In this document: one piece after another, positions 47,501 through 58,700 of the stretch
Position numbering within the stretch: position 1 is the stretch's first letter
How the letters are laid out: each line of letters begins with the position of its first letter
NCBI RefSeq assembly: GCF_001039355.2
Contig: NW_019775857.1
Coordinates: 378,042 to 442,041 of the forward strand
DNA length: 64,000 nucleotides
From: Lingula anatina
Lineage: Eukaryota > Brachiopoda > Lingulata > Lingulida > Lingulidae
Reading direction: 5' to 3'
Notes under the pieces: generated by a model
Seen by the model: only the letters and a program-made list of their open reading frames with translations
The model's database searches: none
What the model was told of the DNA's origin: nothing
Program-made: the position numbers and the translations under genes

Positions 47501-50500
47501 ATCTATATCTATAAATTCTATTCCTACATGCCTCACTATGCCTTTAGTTTGTCTCTATGAGAATTTTCCAATGGTATGAAAGCTGAAAATAATTTCAGCG
47601 GCCCTCTGAATTAACTCGTAGGCGTGGCGAGGCGTGATACGTGAACTTCACGCACTTGTTACTCCACGCTCCATGGCGCCGAGCAGTCTGCCACGGTGCG
47701 CATGCGTTATCACTGACTTTCGTTGCACTGATCGACCCGCTATTCTTGAGCAGTGATAGTGTTTCTATCAATAAACATTATCTGTATCATATCGATTAAT
47801 GATTTTGTGAACTTATTTTGACAGGTGTGGCAACATTTATCTCATCTTGCAAATGCCCATGGGAACTAAAATGGAAAGCGAGGGGAATTTTTACTTTTTG
47901 TTTTAATAAACTGTTTTTGTTTCATTTAGGAGCTTGAACCCTCTTCTTTTCCGTCTTTATGATAGCAGTGATCTTCTTGAATGAAAAATCCTCTGTTAAA
48001 GGTATTCTGTAGAACAGAAACTCCTTAATGTTATGTGGACCTATCACAAATCTCAGATTGTTAATTCTTTCTTTTAATATTTCCTCATTTTACAAAACAT
48101 TGCTCAGTGCTATCTAACGTTACAAGCTATATTTTCTAACGTCAAAGTTATGTCATTTCAGCACTTTGATTTTTAATGAAAAAAAAAAAAAAGAAGAATA
48201 AAATGAAAAATAAGAAAGAAAACAGACCCTCCCTAAAGCATAAACATCACCAATTTTTTATTTTGAAAAGAAATGCCACTTAATTAACTGTGACGCACCG
48301 TGACACCCGCCTCGATATGCGTCCCTCACATCCACTCGTTATTTTTCACTAGGAGCAACTCTTCCACAGGGGAGATGGAAAACAGGAGTAAAAAGGACAG
48401 AGAACACGGCAAATTGGAAGCGGGCTTGTTGAAGTCTAATCAAATCAGTGTGGTAGCGTGCACCGTGTTATTGTTAGAGTCGGCGCCACGCAGTCTGGGG
48501 GGATTCCCGGTGCAACGAGGAACAATACCACATTCCAGGCAAAGTTTCTCAAAACAGAGCGCGCGGTTGGAGTGAGTCTCTCACACGGGGCTGGGGGCTG
48601 GTGTAAGGTTGTACAAATAAAGTTATCCAGGAGCCTCTTGTAGGAGGTTCACATTTGTGTGGTATCATTGTTAACGTTAGATTTGTTCATTTTGTTTTAT
48701 TGTTTTTTTGTTTTATTTTTCTTTTATTTCTATTTTTACTTATCTATCCTGGCTATCATAAATCATGTTGGATCCTTGACCAACCGATGTGATTGATGTA
48801 AGCCAAGGGCCGTTAATTTGGCTTTTTATATATAAAAACCGCAGCTACAAGACCTCTATTGATAGTATATGCTAATTAAAACCGTCACAACTTACACCCC
48901 ATTCTCATAGATTAGATCGACCTACATTGGATCGACCTAACTCCCTGGGGGTTCACGCTAAATAGCTGTCAGCCGGGCGGACACGAAAGTTAATTACCCC
49001 TTAAAGCTTGTAGTAGGCGGGGACGGACACTTAAGAGGGATTATCTGACAGTAATCTAGTGAGACTCCCCGCGGTGATAGATCGATCTAAAAGTTGTGAG
49101 AACAGAGCCTTAATGCATCCCCGCTCTCTGAGGAGAGGAGACACGCAGTCTGGAAGCGCCTCTCCTGCAGGTACACGCGGTTCCGCACCACCAAAACCAC
49201 AAGGAAGGATATTCTCCGTAACGGGACACAAAGTACTGGTTGTAAACCAACTTAAAGTTTTTTCCCCACAGAAATGGAAGACATATCTTTGTTTTAAAGA
49301 ATAGGGAATCATCGTTATCTGTAGTGATCACAAAGGCTTATTTAACTCTGCAGCATAATTTTAACCTATTGCATTTGAAAACGAAAATAACAAATTATGA
49401 AGACTGTTTTCTAAAAGGTCTCTTATTTAACATACCAGCCAACAGAATAAATTTATTTGGAGAATATTCAACCACATTTTTCTTTTATCTCACTTTAGTG
49501 ACCAAAAACGCGTGTTTTGTTATGTTTTAGATTGAACACTATTATTTGAACAGTGAAGCAGAATAAAACTTATTGCATCGGCAAAACAGAGGAATGTCTA
49601 AACGTTGGACCCAGGTTATAAGAAAAAAATACGTGTAGCTATCTTTTAAAACCATACAAAATACACAGAAACCATTTCATTTGAACTATAATGGTAAATG
49701 CACCTTCCAAATGAAATCTACCCCAAAGGAATTTCCAAAGAAAAGTACTTAAACAACCTTAAAGTTGCCCGCTAAATTGTTTAATGTATAATACGGGGAA
49801 TCTCGCCCGTTCTTTGCTCCGATTCTCTTGCCACAAAATCAAAACACGTTGTTGAATAATGGAGCTCATATGGCTTCATCACAATCGAATTATCTTGGTA
49901 TTTTTTCAGTTGTGAGGCGTTCCTTTTTGATGTTTTGGGTTTAGTTCATCACTAACATACACTTCTAGTAAAGGTATTGGAGTTTTGGAAGCGCGTGTCG
50001 GGGGCGGGGCGGGAACTCTTGGGGCCAGGCAACCAGCCTAGTGAAACCACTCTCTTCAACTGCTTTTGGGTACAACATACTCTTCACAGGGTAAAATTTT
50101 GGTGAACAAGGACATGCCCATGTATAAGTAAAAGCTTAATGGATTTCTATCGAGTGCTTTATTCAGATACTAACCTTCAGATTTTTACAGCTGCTTCAAT
50201 TTTGTTTTTTTCAAAGACGATCAGAAACAACTACTAGCTCAAGAATGTTATGAATGTATTATTCAGGAAAACTATCACTTATGTTTGTCAAGGTGCCTTA
50301 ATTAAAGCCTTCCTGTTGTTTTCTCGAGAGATCAAACACAGAAATTGTATTAACACTTATTTGGGTTTGACCTAATCGTTTAGGACCGGCAAAGAGATGG
50401 AAAATATTATTTTGTTTCTCTTTCTCTGAACGGTGTTTGCGTTATAATTTCAGTCTCCTTTTTCGTTTTTGTAGCTTAATTTTCCCATCGCGGTGCCTTG

Positions 50501-51180
50501 CCGTTCACGAAGAGCCGCACTCACACCGGTATCTATTCTTTACTACATGGTGGTACTTAGACCAAGACGAGGGATCCTCGCCACCCCGCCCAACCCCATT
50601 TCCTAAACAAAATGGCGGATTCGTCTCCAGTGCCTCGCCAAAAAATGAGCGGACTGATCTGAGTAATACTGAAACACCGTGATATGTCGAAAACTATACA
50701 GTATTTCTCAAAACTCTCCGCAGCAGAAAAGTGCGAGGGGTGTGGGGTGGGGTTGGGTGGATCCAAATTTCTTGGTAACATAGAGTTCCAACTGGTATAT
50801 ATATATACGATGTTTATTGTACAACCTAGGAGATACTAGTAAAGATAAAAGTTCACTGGCTCTGTGTGTTCGAGTTGCATTGTGGCAGTGAAAATTGTGA
50901 CTGGTTTCTGCGCAGTCAGTTCTTTTTTCTTTTTTTTTTTTTTTTGCTTTAATTTTGTAGACGTTTGCTGAAGATCTAAGCGTGTTTTATTAACCGTTTG
51001 CATTTCGAATTAAGAGGAAGGCCGCCTTTCTGTCCAATATGCACAAGGAAAATACATTGTTTGAACAGTTAACAAGAAATAAAATGGATGCACATCATCA
51101 TCGTCTGTTTCTTGGACAACCTGTACCGGGATCGGTCGCAGTCTATACTTGCATTGCTATATACTTTGACGCATTACTCT
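44596..51180. other. Non-coding region between Twist and the secreted-protein gene
   Basis: No supported gene. Two CpG-richer patches stand out: 46415-46735, and 47620-47740, the latter containing TGCGCATGCG at 47697-47706 (an NRF-1-like palindrome). A T run lies at 50930-50945. Frames at 48300-48643, 49031-49331 and 50437-50781 are short, overlap on opposite strands and have no splice support. Confidence 0.4.
47697..47706. promoter_or_regulatory. NRF-1-like palindromic site in a CpG-rich patch
   Basis: TGCGCATGCG matches the core of the NRF-1 consensus. CpG dinucleotides are locally frequent (47620-47740) in otherwise AT-rich DNA. This could mark an unannotated promoter or enhancer. A ten-base match is weak evidence. 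Confidence 0.25.
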
Positions 51181-53634
51181 CTATGCGGCTACGGCCCACA
51201 TCCAACCATTACGCCGCTTTTCTTTCTTCTTGATAAAAACACTAAAACCTGAAATATAAAATAAAAATAAAAAACATTAAGGTATATGAAAATAAAACAA
51301 ATGAATATTTTTGCAAAATAGACTGATGATTAAACACTACATGTACGTTTAATAATAAGGAAGAACAATGTACGTCGACAGGAACGCAGAGGATGTCGTT
51401 CAGCGCATTCTCGGGATGTTATAAAAATAAATAAATAAATGAAAAACTATAATCTGGTATTCTCGTGGAGCTTTTACAAACAAATTAAAACTCAAATTAG
51501 ATCACCGAGTACTTGGAATAAAAAACAATTCGCAATTAATCTTGCATTATGCTGTCTAAGAAGAAACATTTATTCGAGAGAATCCTACATTAATACGTGA
51601 GCGAAGTTGTTTTTTATTCTTTTGAAACGTTAGGGCAAAGCATTTTAATTTCTTTACCCTTTTCATCTAACGAATTAATACCCGTTAATAGTCAACTGCA
51701 CCTTAAATCTAACTAATAATAATAATAATAATAATAATTTATTGAGCACTGAAATGTTTTTACATTTAGAGGCTCTCTAGCTACTATACATATGGAAAGA
51801 TAGTAAGGATAGTAAGTAAATGAAAGAGAGAAAAAAAAAAATATATATACTTATATAATGTTACACAAAATACATTCTCTTAATATCCAGGTGAGATGCA
51901 TGAAATCATTTGTGCACTTCTAATAAAGGGGAAATGGTAGGTGGGAATAAGTAAACCCTAATAATTTACTTAACTGGACCAAAACCAACGATGATTTTTC
52001 ATAATGATTTTTCTTTGTTAACGATATACGAAAAACTATGTTCTGAAATGCAAGGTGACCTTATATCAGAAAGTACATTTGTATGAATAACTTGAAATAA
52101 AATGATTTGCCAAACGTAACCCAGGTGTTGTTAAGTTTTAAGTTTTCAAAGTATAAAAGTATAATTACCTCCTCGGTAACCTATGTCCATATCCTAAAAA
52201 GAGGAGAAGAAAATACGTAAGCAAACGAATACCTTTATCACTAGTTACCGCCGACGTTTTCTAGCGACCCAAGTTTTTCATTCCAATTAAAAAATAATGT
52301 CAAACCAAATCACACCCTTAAAAACACAACAGATGTAAAAAATAAATACTTACCTGGCCCCACGAATCCAAACGTTCATAATCAATAAGCGACCCAAAGA
52401 CTGGAGTAGGCTCATCCACCGTCACTGGGCCACTCCATCTGATATCTCTATCCACCGCCTCCACTGAAATACAAGCCAGTCAGAAACTGAAGTCAAAATG
52501 GTGTGTTGGAATGAAGCGAATTTTGTGAAGGCCTTTTGTGTGGTTTAATATGATAAGTTTAATTATATCTATATTTACGCATCAATAGCTGTGAAAGAAG
52601 AAAACTTGAGGTAAAATCGGAATGTTTTATCGGAATTAATGGTGAAACAAAAACTATGAAAAAAAAATTCACTTAGAAAAGCGTTTGGACAATTGTAAGG
52701 AACCCATGGATTTTTGCATCGTATTTTATAATTTTATAGCCTGTAAAATTGTGCTTATGAAGCCAGTAGAACTAGAGGACGATATTCTATAGCGTATGTC
52801 CTAAGAAAGATGCTGATAAATTGTTGAGTGACCTTTAAAATCTGACAGAACCATGTTGCTGCACAAACGTTAAGGCTTGGAGAGAATTGGAGGGGGGGGT
52901 GGGGGGTGGGAGGGGTCTTAAAGACCATCTTAGAAACTTTATCTTGACATTGAGTTTGTTCTCTAACTCCAGGGGCTTCATAAGCACAAGAGCTATTCAA
53001 TTCAGAATGAGAGAATATTACTCAGGATGGAGCAATTGATAAGTTACATGTTCAAACATTTTATGGGTTCCCGACAAAAATGTCTTGAGTAAAGCGAAGA
53101 GAGAGAAAGTTTCATTCTTTGGATAACCGGTATTTAGGGTTCAACCCCTCCCCCGTGTCTTGAAGTAAGTGAAGAGTAATTCTCGAAAATAATAATAATC
53201 AAATAAAATAATCAAAATGTAGACATTTTTATCACATATAACCTGTTCTGGTTACAGAAGATTATCTGTATATAAAATATTCTTGTCTTTTTACTTGAAT
53301 TTAGACAGTTAATAATGCCAAATTCCTACATAAACAATATAACTGCATATGTAAATGAATGACACGATACGACCTCCACATATAACGCCTGTGTATTAAG
53401 AAACTGTCACCTAAACAAATATTTAAATGAACTGATATGTGAAAACTATTTTTCTACCTCAGGAAAAATATTGTGTTGCATCTGGCGGAAAACAAATTTA
53501 TAGTACACCAATGACATCATCAGCTTACCTTGACGTGCGTCATGTTGTGCTTCATTTCTACTGGAATCTGTATTTCGTGAACTTTTGACCACTTGAATCA
53601 CGGCATAGAATAACAAAACTGTTCTGACAATCAT
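51181..53634 (-). CDS. Small secreted protein of unknown family (four-exon model)
   Basis: Exon 1 (53529-53634) starts at an ATG and encodes a signal peptide (MIVRTVLLFYAVIQVVKSS), then a polar segment, ending at CAAG|GTAAGC. Exon 2 (52354-52463) has acceptor TTTCAG|TGG and donor CAG|GTAAGT and joins in phase. It encodes 36 residues including RWSGPVTVDEPTPVFG and DYERLDSWGQ. A 25-base microexon (52169-52193, TTTTTAG|GATATG...GAG|GTAATT) adds DMDIGYRG. A candidate last exon (51181-51248) follows a long pyrimidine tract ending in TTTCAG, continues in phase and ends KKKEKRRNGWMWAVAA plus stop. The spliced product would be about 102 residues, acidic in the middle and basic near the end, with possible dibasic cleavage sites. 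Exons 1 and 2 are well supported; the last two are tentative. I do not recognise the family; a peptide precursor, secreted ligand or the start of a larger extracellular protein are all possible. The gene lies ~1.3 kb downstream of the NIK-like gene on the same strand. Confidence 0.5.
51714..51739. repeat. (TAA)n microsatellite, possibly the 3' tail of a retroposon
   Basis: About eight TAA units are followed by TTTATTGAGCACTGAAATG. A short-unit tail next to such a sequence resembles the 3' ends of some LINE and SINE elements. It lies in the putative last intron of the secreted-protein gene. No TE coding sequence is present. Confidence 0.6.
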
Positions 53635-54954
53635 TTTTACGAAGAGTCAACTACGTTCAAATATGTCGCCTAGTACCGGTGGCATGACAACGTCGTTGTG
53701 ACGTCACAAACCATTGAGCTGTCCCCTCCATGACGTCACTTATAACAAGGCAACAATGGCGTATTGACAAGTAAAAGGGCGTTTCAGTGAAGCAAACAAG
53801 ATTGTCATGACTGGCCGTTCATTGGATGGCTCAATAAACCAACCCCTTGTTGTTAAACTTGCTTTTTATTAGTGTAATTCAAATTTTATTTTTATTAATT
53901 TCTAACATCTATCGGTATGCTTGTTAATAAGAAATTTCATTTGGCTTTGCCTCCGTTTCTCTTTATATTTATCCCTCAATGAACTGCTAAGATTATCAAT
54001 AGAATTTCAATAAAATATTTTAAGCCAAGGCAGTTAATAACGTCCGCATTTCACTACGCATACAGGTACATTGTTGCAATGCGACCCAAACTTATTCCAA
54101 GGGCATTTTTGTCCCACGTTTTTCACAAAATGATTTTTACAAGCACAGGGTCTGCTTTTGAAGAAAGCGCCGTTAAACAAATATTTAAATTCAACAAGGA
54201 GTTTTTAAATTGTAAGTCGTGAGGATTTTATAAATGCAGTTTATACATCACCACACTTAATAAGCTCCACCGTAAGTTTGTCTTAATTTTACTAGGAAGT
54301 TAGAATAAGTTAATATATCATAAAACCAACATTTTTTTTGTTCATTTTTTTATTCAAGCGCGTTTTGGCATTACAAGAAAAGCATTCATAGATGTTAAAG
54401 TGACAAAAAACTTTTTTCCAAAAAGAGACTTGAATTGGTTATTTCAGGGATTGACCCCGTTATTTTTATCAATTGAAAGCACAATGCGGTAATTACTCAT
54501 TAAATTCAACTAAAATTTAGACAAATGTGAAACAATGAAGTCACTGTTGGCCTTAATTAAGAAATATTATCAAAATGCAGTGCATTTTAGAAGCACACTT
54601 CAATAGTATACACAAGCAATCCAAAAATTTATGGCGATAAAATGTTTGCTAAATCAGAAATTTTAAGTGAACCTATAGTCTTTTCTATGTCTTAGCATAC
54701 AAAATACACTAACAAGGATAAATAACAAGTTTAAAATCTTGAATATATAATAGTTTAAGTATATTTATGTATAATTTTGTAAAATTTAGCCATTTCACTT
54801 AAGTTAGTGCTTTTCAATATACAGGAATGCAGCATCAACTAAGTTCTCTGTTGTTCAACTTCTTTCCCTTAAGTAAGATGGCATTATCTCTCAAAGGATG
54901 ATGCTTCTGAAATAAGATTCCCCAAACACAAGAAAGCACTACAATATGCATCTT
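53635..54954. other. Spacer between the NIK-like gene and the secreted-protein gene
   Basis: This contains the 3' UTR of the NIK-like gene and the promoter of the secreted-protein gene. A minus-strand AATAAA lies at 54349-54354, about 600 bases after the NIK-like stop codon, and may be its poly(A) signal. A CpG-containing patch at 53640-53740, with two TGACGTCA-like motifs (near 53699 and 53732), sits just upstream of the secreted-protein ATG and could be its promoter. Confidence 0.4.
53697..53740 (-). promoter_or_regulatory. CRE-like motifs upstream of the secreted-protein gene
   Basis: GTGACGTCAC and ATGACGTCAC occur within ~45 bases of each other, 65-105 bases upstream of the ATG at 53634. 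Both contain the TGACGTCA palindrome bound by CREB/ATF-type bZIP factors. The position fits a proximal promoter. Function is inferred. Confidence 0.5.
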
Positions 54955-55719
54955 TTAGTCATGTACTCCATCATCCAAATTCATTTCAAAATGGCCACCA
55001 AAATTATCTGTGTATTTCACTTCTCCGTTCTCAATGTACCAAGAAGTGGCACTGATGGCGTCTTCTCTCTGCGTTATTATCATCGTTGTGTCATAGGTAA
55101 TAGTGACATTACCATGGATATCCAGAGGGCTACCATCCAGTGATAACACAGTGAACCTGGCGTAGCCGCTTGCATGAACCTGGAGAGTAAAATATCAGTA
55201 AGTTATTCGTCATCATTTGACCTCTTATAGTAAGTGTATTTGAAGGACAGCTACAGATATAACTGCAGTTGAAGAAATGTTTAAAGGGATAATAACTTTG
55301 TTTCGGCCAAAAAATGAATTTTCCTGGAGTAAACAACAATTTTCCCATACTAACCAATGGTTAATGAATCCATCTTTACATTCAAAGTTAGTTCCTGGTT
55401 TTTTTCTTAAAAGTTTGGTTTTTTGTTAAAATCTCTTAAGAGATGTTAAAATCTTAAGAGATTTTAACAGACTATGGCCATCAATGGAGGTCACGTGGTC
55501 TAAAGACAAGCTCAGATATCAGAATAATAGCTATAACTGCCATTTTTGTGGTAAAACAGAATATATTATATTTCTATGAGTTGTTCACAATGTTTTTATT
55601 GTGAAATATAGATCTCATACGAAAAGTTATTATCCCTTTAAGTGACCTCACAATTGAGGTCCAGGGCTGTTTAAAGCGGAAAACTTTCAAGTAAAAGAAC
55701 AAATTTCCACTTTAAATCC

Positions 55720-55753
<34 letters not shown>

Positions 55754-58700
55754 TCCAGTTACCTCTACCCAATAAAGCTAGGCTAATATAAGGTATTATA
55801 AAAATTTTATCTTGGTGGAGAAATATACAACCAGGAATTTAATAAATTAGAATCACTGGTTGGTCACCAAATATTTGAAAAATTATGCTTAAGTAACACC
55901 CTAGTTAGGAGAACACTCGTTGCACTGAACATCACAACTAACAAATTCCCACACAAATGAGTGAATATTCTCACCCTTCCATTGGTAGTGAATAGCCAAA
56001 TTTTGTGCATTAAATAATAGAAACTTGCTATGTAATTTATGGCAATCCAGCCTTGTGATCTGAACCTGACATTTCCATTAAGAAACTGACCCTGATGAGC
56101 CTTCCTTGTGAAAGACCTCCAGATTGCATCTAAACACTGTATAAGTTTTAATTCCAATATTTGATTCACCAGTTTTCCTTTCAGTTTCTCACAATATTAC
56201 CTTCGTGCTGATCTGTTTTATTAGTTCTGACCACTCCCTCTGGTGACCGCCATTGCGTATTCTGATCTCTGCCAGCAGAGTCCTCTCCTCAGACAGGAAG
56301 GTGATCTTGAAACCTGAAAAGACAGATATTCAAATAATGAATGGAAAAACATTTTGTTTGTGATGCTTAGGCCATACATTGAAACTTTCAACCATTTTTA
56401 TGTAGCCCAACACTTTCCAGAAGTACCATACTTAGCGACTATTAAAATTGATATCTGATAGGAATCTTTTTTTTTCTGAAATCTCTACTCATTCCACAAC
56501 AGATATTTTTAGAAAACTATTATTGGTCAATTCATTTGAATGTATGCAAATGCTGAACTTGGAAAATTACCAAATAACAGATTATTTTCAAAAGGTAAAT
56601 TATACATGAATGCACCACAGGAATCCAATCACTGAAGTAACAAACTGACAGAAATCCATCACCTCAATAAGCATAACTACTATAATGAATTTTAATGTCA
56701 TTGGTATACTAGATATACACATATCATCATTTTTCATACTGACTTTTTAAAGTGGATCAAAGCAATTTTTCCACTACCATTTAGTTTTTGAAAAGTAAAT
56801 GTAATTATGCTCACTGTCATGGGAAGTTTGTTTCTTGAACTTCTGCTGCAGATGCTGCAAGCTGGCCATTTCATCTGGGCCCAGGATCATATTGGCAGAG
56901 GCTCCCCCTACACTTGTGTCTGTGTAGCTACTCTCTGTGCTAAGGTCATAGGATGCATCTTCAGTGTGAGGCTAAAGTGAAGCAAATTTGAATTAATAGA
57001 TGTTTAAAACCTACTAGATACTTTTATTGAGCAAACAAAAAATTTACTCTATTAAGCAGAATTACTTTATGTCATCATGACCCAAATGCAATATCGCCTA
57101 CTCCAATCAGAAGCTTTCTTGCATGATCTCCTACTTAAAAGTTAAAATGACAACTTATTAAGTTTAAGAGCTACAATGGCAAAAATTAAATACATAAGTT
57201 CTGCATTACCAACCAATTCCAACACTGGTTTATATTGATATACAAACTCATCCACATGCTTTTAATAGCCAATTTGATTGCCCTGTCACAACCTACCACT
57301 GCGCCCTCTATTTTGTCAAACACTGAGAGATGGAGCATGCTGGACTCTGGGGACTCTGTGCCGGACTGAGACATTTGGTCCACTTGGTACTTGGTCAGAG
57401 TCTCTGAAATAAGACCCAACACCACTGGTCAGTTAGTCTGTGCTTGCAGGGGGTTCAAACTCATCTCCCCTATTTGAAATCTATAGCATTCTCTCAAAAC
57501 TTCATATAAATCAACTGCTAAAACTGAATGCTTTAAATAAGACTGCATTGTAGGCAGGGAAATTTAAGAACATCAGTGTGATATAATTTCGATATCAAGA
57601 CAACTTCATATTTCACCTGGCATCTTTAAGTCTACATCTTAAGGGGAACAAGACTGCACAGGCATGGATAAAACAGCATTAACATTTTTTTTTTTGAAAA
57701 TACAATGCACCTGGACAAAACAGGAAAAAACTTACCCTCCAGTAATCTTTCCAATTCTTTATCACTTTCCTCTTGACTCAACTTGGAGCTCTGTCTGGAC
57801 ACATCGTGACCGCTAAGTGACCGGTACCTCGACAACTCTGTTGCTGAGGAAGACATGTGACTGGGTGGTGTCCCATACACCCCAGTGCTGCTACTTCCAC
57901 TGCGCAGCCTCTCACTGGAGTTGGAGTGTCCCAAAATGGGAGTTGCAGGTTGACTCTTTGGACTTGCCCATCCAGGGGTGTTGGATCTTGAAAAAGGACT
58001 TGATCGTCCCATAGAATGGGCACTAGATGGTGTTGAGGTGGCCCGTGAGGCAGGGCCTACATGTGTGGTCCTTGTGGACATGGCTCTTGTGTTGAACACG
58101 TTTCCAGGTCTTGCGGGACTCAAAAAATCCCAGGGGCTTCCTCTACCGGTTGTGGCAGATTTCCTTCCAGTTGGTGTAAAGCATCTGTCACCCAATGCTG
58201 TGGAAGAACCTGTGAATGTCCCTGTCATCTGCTGGGGATATGGGGATGACCCTTTCTTTGCCAGGGGCTGCTGAAGTCCTTGCTGTGGTATATCTGTCAT
58301 TTCCTGCTGGCCCTGGATCTCATGAGCACCCAGTCGAGCTGGGCTGGATTCCCTTCTTCCAGCTGGTCTATGAACCCCCTCAGAAGAACCTGGGGCAGAT
58401 GATGATCTTGTTCTTTTGTCATCAGAGAAACCCAATTCTGATTGGCCACTGGTCACATGGGAAATATTCAAATGTAAGTGTCTGGGTGACTCTTGGGATT
58501 TGGACTCACAGCTCGTGTTGCTTTTGTCCTGCAATGTTGTACTAGTTGAGTTAGGTAATTCTGCTACCACAAGGGGTATCAAGGGTAGAGAAGAAGGTGC
58601 TGCTCCCTGCTGGCCATTGCCATGGAGATCCTGTTGATTTTCAGCAGAGGGATTTGGCTGAGTGGCATCTGGGTTGGGCATCTGGTATGAAATCTTCTCA

